DNA of 64,000 bases from Azospirillum ramasamyi (GCF_003233655.1 NZ_CP029832.1:480001-544000), one strand, 5' to 3'; positions 53,978 through 63,498 are shown, numbered from the stretch's first letter. Translations and numbers: made by a program. Notes: a model not told the origin generated them from the sequence alone.

Positions 53978-56900
53978 CCATGCCGGCCTTCGCCCGCCGC
54001 CGCCGGCCGCAAGCATGCGCCAACGCTGGTGGACGAGCCGCGCCCTGATTCCCGCTGCCGTGGCCGCCGCCGCCGTCGCCGGCTGGCTCAGCTACGAGGT
54101 GACGAGACGGGGCGTCGCACCCGTCAACGCGCTGGATGCAATCCGGCGCACAGGGCAGAGCGCGCTTGCCGTCATCGGCTTCGTGGCCGGGGTGGCGCTG
54201 CATGCCGCCCGATGGCTCATCGCCCGGACCGGCTTGAACCCGGCCGGCGCCTATTTCTGGCTGGACATCGTGTTGAACATGGCCGTCGTCGCCGCAGCGG
54301 CCGGCCCGGCGTTCCTCGTCCTCCTTCTCTTCTGGTGGGTTCCGGGGATCCGCCCCCGGAACGAGTTCGAGGCGATGCGCCCCCGCTCCGGCGCGCGTGC
54401 CGTGACCAGAAAGATCCTGGTCGCCGCCATCCTCTTCGTCCTCCTCATCCATGCGGTTCAGGGACTTGCCATTTGGTTCGGAGACGACGCGGCGCTTGAT
54501 CGGACGGTCGGCTTCTTTTGGGGCGGCATCCTGCTCATGGCGCTGGTCTTCTGGGCCCGTACGCCGGGGAACGTGGCGGCCAAGCGGCTCCCGGTTTCGG
54601 CCGGCGCAGGGAATTTCCGTCCCGCCACGGCGCTGCCGAAGCTGTTCCAGGCCTATGTGAGGGCAGGGGAGGGGCAGGGGCTGCTGTTTTCGGATGAGCG
54701 ACAGTTCGGCGACCTTTCATCCGTTCGGCGGACCGCAGGGCGCTTCGTACCGAGCGAGCGTGTGGGTGCCGCGCTCGGCCGTTTCGTACAGCGGACTTCG
54801 GAAGAATTGCGCCTCAGTGTGGACGAGGCGCGCAGGCTGGAACAGTTTCTGGTGGCGATCGGGCGCAACGACATCGCGAGGATGGCGGGGCAGGAGCGGC
54901 CCAACGTGAACGTCTACTTCGAAGAGCCGCTCGGTGAACTGCATGTCCGCGCCCTGGCCGAGACGGTGTCGCTGGCCCAGGACGAGGGCGGCGCGACCCT
55001 CGTCCTGTGCCCGGACATCGCTTACGGATGGGTGAAGAAAAGCCTGTGGCGCGTTTTCAGGGAGCATTGCACCGACGTCACCCAAACCTGGTGGGGCCAG
55101 GACGACGGCACGTTCGATCCGACCACCATCCCCTCCCTTCTGCTGGTCACGCATGAAGGGCTTCAACAGCATATCCTGGGCCGGAGCGCGGCCGATTTCG
55201 ACCGCGTTCTGGAGCGTCTCCGGCTGATCGTTCTGATCGACGCGCATCGATTTGACCCGTCGCTCCTCCACCAGCATCTGGCGCTGCTGTGGATGCGCGT
55301 CCCGGCCGAGCGTGTGCGGGTGATCGCACAGGGCGCGCCGCGGGCCGAAGCACGCAACCTGCACGTGGATCTCTTCCGAGCCACCGGCCGCACCTGGCAG
55401 GAGGCCTCGTTGCGCTCGGAAGCCGCCACGAAGCTGTACACCCTTGTCTGGGACCGGACCCACGCGGCCCGCGACGCCCTTCTGAACGGTGTCATCGCAA
55501 GCGGCGACCGCCACGGCATCGATCTCGTTCCACTTCTGCTGCTGCCGGCCCTACGGCTTGGCAGCGAAAGCGTTTACCTGGACGCCTGGGAATGGAAGGA
55601 GGAAGCCCGCTGGGCCGAATTGGAGGATCGGTTGCAAGGCGACGTCTCGATCTCCAAGGTGCGGACCGAACAGCAGCCGGCATTCGGACGCGAGCCGACG
55701 GTCGCGCTGATCGAGGATCGGGGCAACCTGCACGACTCGCTCCTGAACCTCTACCAAGCCCAGCTTCCGGCGGAATTCCTGGTGCTGGTCGCCTCGCACG
55801 CCTATCCCTTGCGGGACTTCCTGCTCGACCCGGAGCGGATGAACCGGGCGATTCAGGGTTCCAGCAACTCGCCCTTCCACCCGATCGCCCCGCGGCCGCG
55901 CGGCGGCCTGCGCGAATTGGCGCTGGTGGTTCTGCTGCGCCTGCTGTCGCCGCCCGCCGCGGGGCGGAACTCGCGCGCCGCGGCGCTGACCCGCATGGAA
56001 GCGGCGCGCCATTTCGACGCGCTGGGCAACCCGGCACTTCTTCGCGCATTCAAGGTGTCTCCGACACGTCATGGCATTGAAACCCTGCTGAACATCCAGT
56101 TTCCCGGAGAGCCGCTGACCGTCGAGATGGACCGGCGCCATGCCGACCGGGCGGCCGGCATCCCGTCTCTGGCAAGCGGAGGAGATCTGGACGACGACGT
56201 CCGCTATTTCTGTGCCGGACATTCCCAGCTTCCCGAAGCGATGAAGCCTTTCGTTCCGCTGACCGACGGCGGCATCAGCCAGAAGGAGATCGGTTGGGTG
56301 GCGCGCGACGATCACGGCCTGGCTTTCGTCGCAGGCACTGCAATCCTGGTCCGTGGGCGCCATTACCTCGTCATGCGCGTTTCCAACGCCGAGGTCGAGG
56401 TCCAGGCGTTCAACGATCCCCGGGGCCGCTTCCATGTCGGGGGCAGCGTCGGATTCCGCTTCTGGCGCCTCTACCGCCTGCTGTTCGACGAGCGTACGAT
56501 CCTGGCCGAAGCCCCGCGCCAGGAATCTACCGGCATCGGGCGCACGGCGATGCTGTTCCATGCGCCGATGGAACGCGCGACCGTCGGCTACGAGGTCACC
56601 GATACCCTTGGCGGCACCCGACGCCCCGACGCCATGACGGTCCGCCTCGAAGGCAACAGCATGGTTCGCCGCGATCACCAGAGCGTGAATGTGGCCGCGT
56701 TCCGCTATCACGTTCCGCAGGCTGACGGCGCCGACCCGTCGCGTATCGCCTTCACACTGGCAGCGCTTCTCGGCGACCTCCTGGAAACCTTGTTCCCGGC
56801 TCTCGGCCACCGGATCGCCGTCCTGTCGCCCCAGGCCGAAACGATCGTCGGGCAGCTGCAGGCCCGGTCGCGCGACGACAAACTGGCCGAAGTCCTGCTG

Positions 56901-57323
56901 CAGCGCTACCCGCGCATGATAGGCTGGACCCAGTTCGGCTACGATGCGCCACCCGCGCCGGCGGCCGAGGTGCAGGAGGCGGTCGGCCGCCTGATCGCCG
57001 GTGCCGACAACACCGGGACGGACATGCGGTCCGGAGGATCGCCCGCCCCGGGAGAGGGCGATGAGGGATGCCGCATCGACCTGCTGGTGGTCGAGGATTG
57101 GCCGGCCGACCTGGGCGTCGCGCGGGCCGTGCATGCCTATTCGGCACGGATTGAACGCGCGCTCGCTCTGTTCGCTATCTGGCTGGCCGAGAAGGCGGAG
57201 GAGGAGACGCTCTATTACCGCTTCGGCACCGACCGCCTGCCGGACGCCTTCGACTTCCAGGGCGCCGCCCGCATCGCCCAGGCCGCCGCAAACATGCGTT
57301 CGGGAGGGGAGGAGGCGCCATGA
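53967..57323 (+). CDS. Membrane-anchored protein resembling a degenerate SF2 helicase (MrfA/DUF1998-like)
   Basis: A 1118-residue protein from ATG 53967. Residues 25-210 carry about four membrane helices (LIPAAVAAAAVAGWLSYEVT, LNMAVVAAAAGPAFLVLLLF, ILVAAILFVLLIHAVQGLAI, FFWGGILLMALVFWA). The cytoplasmic part follows the order of MrfA/YprA-type helicases: TLVLCPDIAYGWVKKSLWRV, SLLLVTHEGLQQHILGRSAA, LIVLIDAHRFDPSLLHQHLA (motif II region, lacking the Glu of DE), RVRVIAQGAPRAEARNLHVD (motif III region), HLVMRVSNAEVEV-like small domain, and LLVVEDWPADLGVARAVHAY near the end (compare the 'D.YPGGVG' block before the Cys cluster of DUF1998). No Walker A (GxGKT) and no C-terminal Cys cluster remain. 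ATPase activity is therefore unlikely. The assignment is by motif order and needs profile confirmation. Confidence 0.6.
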   Translation: MSLDHAGLRPPPPAASMRQRWWTSRALIPAAVAAAAVAGWLSYEVTRRGVAPVNALDAIRRTGQSALAVIGFVAGVALHAARWLIARTGLNPAGAYFWLDIVLNMAVVAAAAGPAFLVLLLFWWVPGIRPRNEFEAMRPRSGARAVTRKILVAAILFVLLIHAVQGLAIWFGDDAALDRTVGFFWGGILLMALVFWARTPGNVAAKRLPVSAGAGNFRPATALPKLFQAYVRAGEGQGLLFSDERQFGDLSSVRRTAGRFVPSERVGAALGRFVQRTSEELRLSVDEARRLEQFLVAIGRNDIARMAGQERPNVNVYFEEPLGELHVRALAETVSLAQDEGGATLVLCPDIAYGWVKKSLWRVFREHCTDVTQTWWGQDDGTFDPTTIPSLLLVTHEGLQQHILGRSAADFDRVLERLRLIVLIDAHRFDPSLLHQHLALLWMRVPAERVRVIAQGAPRAEARNLHVDLFRATGRTWQEASLRSEAATKLYTLVWDRTHAARDALLNGVIASGDRHGIDLVPLLLLPALRLGSESVYLDAWEWKEEARWAELEDRLQGDVSISKVRTEQQPAFGREPTVALIEDRGNLHDSLLNLYQAQLPAEFLVLVASHAYPLRDFLLDPERMNRAIQGSSNSPFHPIAPRPRGGLRELALVVLLRLLSPPAAGRNSRAAALTRMEAARHFDALGNPALLRAFKVSPTRHGIETLLNIQFPGEPLTVEMDRRHADRAAGIPSLASGGDLDDDVRYFCAGHSQLPEAMKPFVPLTDGGISQKEIGWVARDDHGLAFVAGTAILVRGRHYLVMRVSNAEVEVQAFNDPRGRFHVGGSVGFRFWRLYRLLFDERTILAEAPRQESTGIGRTAMLFHAPMERATVGYEVTDTLGGTRRPDAMTVRLEGNSMVRRDHQSVNVAAFRYHVPQADGADPSRIAFTLAALLGDLLETLFPALGHRIAVLSPQAETIVGQLQARSRDDKLAEVLLQRYPRMIGWTQFGYDAPPAPAAEVQEAVGRLIAGADNTGTDMRSGGSPAPGEGDEGCRIDLLVVEDWPADLGVARAVHAYSARIERALALFAIWLAEKAEEETLYYRFGTDRLPDAFDFQGAARIAQAAANMRSGGEEAP

Positions 57324-60013
57324 CGGCCCTCACCGGGCACCGACTGGCGGCTTGCTTCCGGTTCGCCGTCGTCGGGCTGCTGCTGGCGCTCGCTTCGGCG
57401 CCCCCGGCCTCCGCCAAGATCGTCGGGATCCTGTACGACGATTCCGGCAGCATGGCCGGCCGCACGCATCTGCCGGCGTTCGGCGCCCAGGTTCTGGCCT
57501 CGACGCTCGACGGTCGGCCCGGCCATGACCAGGTGCTGAGTGCAAGGCTGTCGGACTTCAATGCCGAGCTCAAGCGTTCCGGCAGTATGCTTGCGCGGGT
57601 GCAGGACCGGCATGGGGAGGCGACCTCCGCGACGATCGAGGCAATCGAAAATCTCGGCCTCGGCTTTGTGCATCGGGAGAGTTTTGAAACCCCGGTCATG
57701 CATCAAGCCTTTCTCGACACCATCGCGAACGGCTGGGTCCGGGCTCAGGGCGGAACGCCGTACGAACCGCTGGAACTCGTCCTGCGCCAACTGGTCGAAC
57801 GCACGGGCACGGACGACCAGGCCTTCCTGATCGTGCTCACCGACGGTGCCTTCTTCGACGGCAAAAGGCCGGGTCCTGGACGCGCTGTCCTCGAGCGGGC
57901 GTTCCGGGCCTACAAGCAGCGTTTGAAGGGAAGCCTGCGGGTCGAGTTCATCCTGATCGGCCCGGACGACGACACCCGCAGGCAGGTTGGCGAGCAGGGC
58001 GTTCGGGACGGCCTGCTCTCCGTTTTCAACGGCGGCGCGAGCGACGGCAACCATCAGGTAGACACCGTCGATGATCTGCGCCGCGCGCTGTTCGACATCA
58101 CGGCGCGCATCGCCTCGACCGACCGTTCGGGGGGCGGCGATCTCGTCCAAATCGACGGCGACCGCATCGCCGTCTCCAGCCCCTTCTCGATAACCCGGAT
58201 CATCAGCGTTGCGGCGGGAGCGGCGGATCGGCCGGTTCCCGAGTTAGCCGAGACGAGCTTCGCCGCGACGCCCGCGATGACTCTGTCCAGCGCCATGCGC
58301 GGGCCCGACACGGCCGATGGCTGGCGGAACGAGCGGTTGCGGGCCACCACCACCCATTTCCGCTTTCATCCCGCCTTGCCCGCCGGCCCGGTGGCCCTGC
58401 GTTTCGACCGGCCGGTCGAGGATAAGGTGATGCTGCTGTTCGAGATCGGCACACGGCTGGAACTGACCGTGCGCGACGGGCAGGGGAGCGTCGTGCCGCC
58501 CGGTCCGGACGGCGTGATCGAGCTCATGCAGGGGCATCCCTACGCGCTGAACGCCTCGCTGAGCGAACCGGCGGGCCGGCCCGACCAGCGCGAGCCCTTC
58601 GACTTCGCCAAGCTGCCGCCATCCGCCCGGCTCACGGCCTGGACGGACCCCGGAGGACGGAGGTCCGGTCTGCCGCTCACGCTGGACATTCCGAACAATC
58701 GCGCCCACGGGGCGCTTCCAACCGACGCCACGGGCTCATACGAGGCAGGGGGCGCCTTCACCATTCCCGGCTTCGCCATACAGGAAGGCGCAAGGCTGAA
58801 GCTGCGCGTCGTCAACCCGGCCGTCGCCTATGGCATCGGCGTGCAGAGCGCCGTCCCGTGCCCCACCTGCGGACCGGACGAGATCATGGCGCCACTCCTT
58901 CCCGGCGTGACGAAGGACACCATCGGCCGATTGACCGTGTCACAGACACAGGGACGCCCGGCGCAGGTGACCGTCGCCTTGCGCGATGCTCCCGCTTGGC
59001 TGGGACTGGTTGACGCCGCAGGCGCCCCCGTTCCGCCCGACCGGCCGCTGCCGCTGTCCGCCGGACAGCCGATCACGCTGGACCTGCGGCGCGATCTGTC
59101 CGGCGTGACCGGCCTGGGGCGTCGGGAGAGCCGGGTCCTGGTCGAGGTCAGGTCGCTGCCGCCCTATGTGGGCGTGGCCACCAAGCCCATGGCGATCATT
59201 CTCGAACCGCCGGATGTCGCCCTGAACTATGCCGGCCACTCCCGCGGACCCGCGTCGGGGCCGCCGCTCTTGCTGACCGGAGCGGACCTGGAGGCCGGCG
59301 ACCAAAGCCTGTTCTTCGAGATCGCGAATTCCCCGGTCCCACCCCAGGCCGGGCAGATCCGCGTCGAAGCACCGGATGACCTGTTGAATGTCGGCATCGA
59401 GCTGAAAGACAGTCGGCTGGCTCTGCGGGTGGGTAGCGACCATTGCGCCTGCGCGCTGTGGTTCCGGCAGTTGTTCGGCGCCCTTCCAGATCGCGTCACC
59501 GTGAGCTACCGTCTCATAGACGACCTCGAACCGGTGCCGGTGACCGTCCCCATCCGGCTCGACCCCGGGGCGTGGGAAGCGCTGGAAAGCTGTTTGCCGC
59601 TGATCCTCGCCGCGCTGGGGGCTGTCTACGTCGCGATCGCGGTCAGGACGTTCTTCTCGACCCACCGCTTCCCGAGGGGCAGCGTCGCACAGATTCTTGA
59701 TCGCAACGCCACGCTGCCGCGCTATGACGATCTAAGGCAGTGGAGCGTACGCAGCCTGGGCTTCCTGCTCCTGCAGCGGTTGCATGCCCGCCGCGTTGTG
59801 GAAGGGCTGCTTCTGGAGGCCAGACCCGACGGGGCGGCCGTTCTGCTCATGGAAAGCGATCAGGCCTTTGTGATCGATCGATTGGGCCAGTCGATAGGGC
59901 AGATGCGGCATGACCAGCCGACGCTCGCCGACGTCCTGATCTTCTGGGGTGAACGGCTGAGCCGCCCCAGGGGCCCCAAGTCGCTGATCCTGATGCGCGA
60001 GTTTCAGGCGTGA
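57320..60013 (+). CDS. Large exported VWA protein with C-terminal membrane anchor
   Basis: An 897-residue protein starting in the upstream stop (ATGA, 57320). It has a signal peptide (FAVVGLLLALASAPPASAK) and a VWA domain from about residue 33: KIVGILYDDSGSMAG with MIDAS Asp40/41-Ser42-Ser44, AQGGTPYEPLELVLRQLV giving the Thr, and AFLIVLTDGAFFDG with the final Asp. Several beta-sandwich-like segments (about 260-740) and a CPTCGPDE cysteine pair follow. A membrane helix (LPLILAALGAVYVAIAVRTF, about 756-778) and a 118-residue cytoplasmic tail end it. It is the last gene of the plus-strand block and reaches within 31 bp of an IS end. Confidence 0.8.
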   Translation: MTALTGHRLAACFRFAVVGLLLALASAPPASAKIVGILYDDSGSMAGRTHLPAFGAQVLASTLDGRPGHDQVLSARLSDFNAELKRSGSMLARVQDRHGEATSATIEAIENLGLGFVHRESFETPVMHQAFLDTIANGWVRAQGGTPYEPLELVLRQLVERTGTDDQAFLIVLTDGAFFDGKRPGPGRAVLERAFRAYKQRLKGSLRVEFILIGPDDDTRRQVGEQGVRDGLLSVFNGGASDGNHQVDTVDDLRRALFDITARIASTDRSGGGDLVQIDGDRIAVSSPFSITRIISVAAGAADRPVPELAETSFAATPAMTLSSAMRGPDTADGWRNERLRATTTHFRFHPALPAGPVALRFDRPVEDKVMLLFEIGTRLELTVRDGQGSVVPPGPDGVIELMQGHPYALNASLSEPAGRPDQREPFDFAKLPPSARLTAWTDPGGRRSGLPLTLDIPNNRAHGALPTDATGSYEAGGAFTIPGFAIQEGARLKLRVVNPAVAYGIGVQSAVPCPTCGPDEIMAPLLPGVTKDTIGRLTVSQTQGRPAQVTVALRDAPAWLGLVDAAGAPVPPDRPLPLSAGQPITLDLRRDLSGVTGLGRRESRVLVEVRSLPPYVGVATKPMAIILEPPDVALNYAGHSRGPASGPPLLLTGADLEAGDQSLFFEIANSPVPPQAGQIRVEAPDDLLNVGIELKDSRLALRVGSDHCACALWFRQLFGALPDRVTVSYRLIDDLEPVPVTVPIRLDPGAWEALESCLPLILAALGAVYVAIAVRTFFSTHRFPRGSVAQILDRNATLPRYDDLRQWSVRSLGFLLLQRLHARRVVEGLLLEARPDGAAVLLMESDQAFVIDRLGQSIGQMRHDQPTLADVLIFWGERLSRPRGPKSLILMREFQA

Positions 60014-60043
60014 CCGCCATCAGCTTGCGTTTACAGGAATTAC

Positions 60044-60844
60044 TGAGGTGATGTGGTGGACGGCCCTTTTCCCCAAATGCCGGTGAAAAGCGTTGGACGT
60101 CGAAGACACCACCTCATAGGAGCCAGCGATGGGCGTGACGACAATCGGTCTGGATCTGGCGAAGAATGTTTTCCAGGTTCATGGCATCGATGGCGACGGG
60201 AAGGTTTTGGTCCGTCGGCAGTTGCGACGGGGCGAGGTGCTGAAGTTCTTCCAAGGCGTGCCTGGTGGGGATGGAAGCGTGTGGCACGGCGCATCACTGG
60301 GCGCGGGAAATTGCGGCGCTGGGCCATACGGTGAAGCTGATGCCGCCCGCCTACGTCAAGCCCTACGTGAAGCGCGGAAAGACCGACGCCGCTGATGCCG
60401 AGGCCATCTGCGAGGCGGTGGCCCGGCCGACGATGCGCTTCGTGGCGGTCAAGAGCATTGATCAGCAGGCAGCCTTGATGCTCCACAAGACTCGGGACCT
60501 CTTGGTCCGGCAGCGGACGATGCTGATCAACGCCTTGCGCGGTCACCTCGCGGAGTTCGGGATCATCTCGGCCAAAGGGCCAAGCGGGACGAAGGCCGCC
60601 ATCGAGACTTTGCACGAGGCGCAGGATCGTCTTCCGGAGCTGGCGCGACGGGCACTGCACGGCCTCGTCGATCAGCTCCGCCTGCTCGGCAAAGAGATCG
60701 ACCGGCTGGAGGCGCGCATTCTGGAGTGGCATCGCGCCAGCGACCAGAGGTCGCGACGACAGGCCGGACACATGGATGCACCTGACCAACCGTCAACACG
60801 AATTCTCCTCTTGCGCCGAGAGGGCCGTCCACCACATCACCTCA
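60044..60844 (+). mobile_element. IS110/IS1111-type element, internally deleted, with perfect 24-bp inverted ends
   Basis: The 24 bases beginning TGAGGTGATGTGGTGGACGG (60044-60067) recur as a perfect reverse complement at 60821-60844. Between them is only the first part of an IS110 transposase gene. Terminal repeats of this kind mark the IS1111 subgroup. The outer flanks are the VWA gene region on one side and a broken tauD-like gene on the other. Confidence 0.75.
60129..60760 (+). pseudogene. IS110-family transposase, frameshifted and truncated
   Basis: Starts MGVTTIGLDLAKNVFQVHGI with the first catalytic Asp. Near 60250 a one-base shift moves the text to another frame (KACLVGMEACGTAHHWAREI), which continues with YVKRGKTDAADAEAICEAVA, FVAVKSIDQQAALMLHKTRD and a coiled region ending EARILEWHRAS. 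The C-terminal Transposase_20 domain with the catalytic Ser is missing. Confidence 0.9.
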
Positions 60845-61205
60845 CAGCATCGGCCAGTCGCGGTGGTAGGCCATCTCGCAATGCTGCGGGATGGTATGGT
60901 TGGCCGGGTATTCGGTGGGGTGTAGACGTTGGCGTTCACCTGCGTGCGCGGCGTCGGTTGGTTGATGTGGGTGAGCAACTGGCTGGAGAACGGACGCAGG
61001 AAGCGATCAAGCCCGTCCACCGGCGTGGATTCGAAGCCGCGGAACAGCAGCGCCCCGCGCTCGTTCAGCAAGTCTCTGATCGTGTCGGCGCGTTCGCCGG
61101 CCCAGTCGATCAGCTCCGTCCCGTCCCCTGGTGGAGTGATCAGACCGATGAAGGAACCCGCGATCGGATCCGCGACCGCAAAACCATGCGCGATGGCTTT
61201 CCCTC
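60845..61205 (-). pseudogene. TauD/TfdA-family dioxygenase fragment
   Basis: Minus-strand frames encode ELIDWAGERADTIRDLLNER, GALLFRGFESTPVDGLDRFL and TPRTQVNANVYTP; after a one-base shift in the CACCCCACC run the text continues EYPANHTIPQHCEMAYHRDW-PML, with the HxE-type iron ligand region. This is the N-terminal third of a taurine dioxygenase-like enzyme. It is cut by the IS end at 60844, lacks the rest of the catalytic domain and has no clear start codon. Confidence 0.75.
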
Positions 61206-61544
61206 ACTGGTAAGCGATATGAACATACCGCAACGTTATAGGTGTAATATGAAGGATATGGAAACGCATCACGCGATTTTATTGAATAATTTACATATTA
61301 AAATGGTGAATTGGTGTTCCTTGCAACTCCTCTATGGTGGATGACTGCCCGGCGCTTCTTTCCTGGGAGCGAAGTGGGCGCGCACCTGCGCGCTGACGCG
61401 GCGCCGGCACCCTCCAGAGCGTCCGATTTGGCCTGCGGGCGGTTTGTTCAAGTTTTCAGCGCATCAACCGCTCGCCAAGTTGACAACGCCAGGCATCGAT
61501 ATTCGATGTCTCGACCGCGGCTCAAGGATGTGTCCGGCGGGCGC
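61206..61544. other. Intergenic, AT-rich part and no recognisable gene
   Basis: 61215-61330 is markedly AT-rich and probably once held the promoter of the tauD-like gene. The rest shows no domain or structure that I recognise. Confidence 0.4.
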
Positions 61545-61685
61545 TTACGGTCTGCTGTTTTCGTTGTTCTTCTTCGCCTTCGCCTTCTTCGCCTGATCAT
61601 GATGCCACTTGATGGCGAAGAACATGCCCGTTCCTAGCACGATAATTTTGAACGGAAAGAAGACCAAAGGAAACCAATCATACAT
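61545..61685 (-). CDS. Small membrane protein (46 residues)
   Basis: From ATG 61685 the frame reads MYDWFPLVFFPFKIIVLGTG then MFFAIKWHHDQAKKAKAKKN, one hydrophobic helix followed by a strongly basic tail. GGAGAAAT lies about 9 nt before the start. Hydrophobic helix plus Lys-rich tail is a typical single-pass small protein with the tail in the cytoplasm. No family is recognised. Confidence 0.6.
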   Translation of the reverse strand: MYDWFPLVFFPFKIIVLGTGMFFAIKWHHDQAKKAKAKKNNENSRP

Positions 61686-61719
61686 TCTGGATTTCTCCAA
61701 GCTTTGATGCTTTTTCTCG

Positions 61720-61983
61720 TCAGGAGAACCTGATGGCGGTCAGATCGAGCGCGAGTCTTTTTCTGCGAGCGGGGCCAGGGTCATCTGGGTTGGCGTGGGA
61801 GTAGACCAAACCAGAGGGCTCGCAGTGGAGGCGCAACTTCAGGAAACCGCTGAACAGATGGCCGCCTTGGCCGCAGTGTGGGCAGCGGCCACGCAGGCCG
61901 GCCCTGAGAGGGAAGAGGCGGCCACTCCTGCTCGGATGACATCGCGTGTTCCTTTGGGAAGCAATGGCAAGCAATGCCCGCAT
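61720..61983 (-). pseudogene. DUF983 family protein, N-terminal fragment
   Basis: The frame includes LRAGLRGRCPHCGQGGHLFS, then GFLKLRLHCEPSGLVYSHAN, the Cys-containing N-terminal signature of DUF983 membrane proteins (RGRCPxCGxGxLFxGFLK). One Cys of the second pair is Ser here (CEPSG). The two C-terminal membrane helices are missing; the frame ends with unrelated residues after PDDPGPA. Confidence 0.65.
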
Positions 61984-62086
61984 GCAATGTGGGCATTGTA
62001 TGCTCCGCCAAAGCCGACAATGTCAACTTGAATGCATCCAATGCGCCGTCGGAACTCATACAACCACTCTGGACATGGCAGGTGCC

Positions 62087-63137
62087 TAGAGCATCGCGCC
62101 TGAAATCTGAATCGACAGTTGCGCTTGGGCCGTTGACGTGATTCACCGTTGTTGGAGGTGGATCATGGGGCGCAGCTATTCGTCGGACCTTCGGGTTCGG
62201 ATTTACGGAGAGGTCGAGAAAGGCGGTTCGCGTCGGGCGGCGGCGCGCCGGTTCGATGTGAGCGCGAGCACGGGCGTGCGGCTTGCTCAGCGCATGGCGG
62301 CAACGGGCTCGCTGGACCCGGCCCGGCAGGGGCGCCCACCGGGCGGTGGCAAGCTGGCCCCGCATGCCGAACTTCTGATCGGCTGGGTGGAGAAGCAAGG
62401 CGACATCACCATGCCCGAACTGGCGGCCAAGCTGAAGGCCGAGCGCGGGGTCACGGTCCACCCCGCCTCGCTGTCGCGCTTCCTGCTCGCCCGCGGCTTC
62501 ACTGTCAAAAAAAACGGTGCTGGCGAGCGAGGCCGGTCGCGCTGACGTTGCTGAGGACCGCCGGAGTTGGCGCAGCCACCGTCAGCCCCGGATGCGCGAG
62601 GAGCCGGATCGGCTGGTGTTTCTCGACGAGACCGCAACCACCACGAAGATGACCCGACTGCGCGGACGGGCCAAGCGCGGCCAGCGGTTCAAGGCCACGG
62701 CGCCGTTTGGCCATTGGGGCACCCAGACCTTCATCGCTGCCCTGCGCTGCGACGGGCTGACCGCCCCGTGGATCATCAAGGGCGCGATGAACCGGACGCT
62801 CTTCGAGACCTATGTCGAGACACAACTCGCCCCGACCCTGCGGCCGGGCGATGTCGTCATCCTCGACAACCTATCCAGCCATAAGAGTGAAAAGGCCAAG
62901 GCCATCCTCAAGGAACGTGGCGCTTGGTTCCTCTTCCTGCCGCCCTACAGTCCCGACCTCAACCCTATCGAAATGGCGTTCGCCAAGCTCAAAGCTCATC
63001 TCCGCCGCATCGGCGCCCGTACCATCGAGGAGTTGTGGAGGGCTGTCGGCTCTATCTGCGACCTCTACACACCAGACGAATGCTGGAACTACCTCAAACA
63101 TGCAGGATATGCGTCAGATTAAACGCTCGAAACTCTA
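62087..63137 (+). mobile_element. IS630-family element
   Basis: Flanked by TA dinucleotides (62087-62088 and 63136-63137), the target of this family, with inverted ends GAGCATCGCGC (left) and GAGTTTCGAGC (right, reverse complement). Confidence 0.88.
62165..63122 (+). CDS. IS630-family transposase (two frames, programmed frameshift)
   Basis: The first frame (ATG 62165) encodes the helix-turn-helix part (YSSDLRVRIYGEVEKGGSRR, AAARRFDVSASTGVRLAQRM, MPELAAKLKAERGVTVHPAS). The second, to 63122, encodes the DDE core (LVFLDETATTTKMTRLRGRA, VILDNLSSHKSEKAKAILKE, FLFLPPYSPDLNPIEMAFAK). They join at the A run TCAAAAAAAACGG (about 62504-62516). No other defect is visible. Confidence 0.92.
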
Positions 63138-63149
63138 GGCCGGATCATT

Positions 63150-63480
63150 CATCAGTGTTTCGGAACGGCTGACTGAAGGCGTTTTGAAGGGTGGCGCCAC
63201 TGGCGCAGCTTCGGCGCGCATATCGGCGTGAGGGCGGAGTCCGCTGGCGGCCGGCGGTGTCCACGCGGCAATCGCCTTGGGTGTCACCCACACCGCGAAA
63301 TCACCCCAAGCGGCACAGCGCCGCGTCGTAGGCCGCCCAGTTCTCAACGCGGTAAAGGGCGCGCAGGAGCTTATGACGGCGTGGCTCCTAGGCCTGGTAC
63401 GGCATCGGCCGCTCGGCTTCAGTGGGGGCGTCTCCATACCTGCTCGCCCTTCCGCCCCCTAGCAGTACCGCCTTCCGCAC
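63150..63480 (-). pseudogene. IS5-family transposase, N-terminal fragment with left end
   Basis: Minus-strand text YRVENWAAYDAALCRLGDFA in mixed frames, then VWVTPKAIAAWTPPAASGLR, corresponds to WRCRVTPEAIAAWTPPATG of the copy at 19.1-19.8 kb. The left end (GACGTTGGTGCGGAAGGC) also matches. Homology stops near 63240, after which the sequence is unrelated. Confidence 0.75.
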
Positions 63481-63498
63481 CAACGTCATACGGCAGTA

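Noticed and set aside
51854..54016. A 720-codon minus-strand frame opposite the 710-residue gene
   Set aside because: Shadow frame; overlapping codons and gene order on the plus strand are consistent with a real operon there.
53967..57323. Calling the locus a DISARM or Druantia defence system
   Set aside because: The helicase-like protein is degenerate and membrane-bound, and no methylase, PLD or active helicase partner is present.
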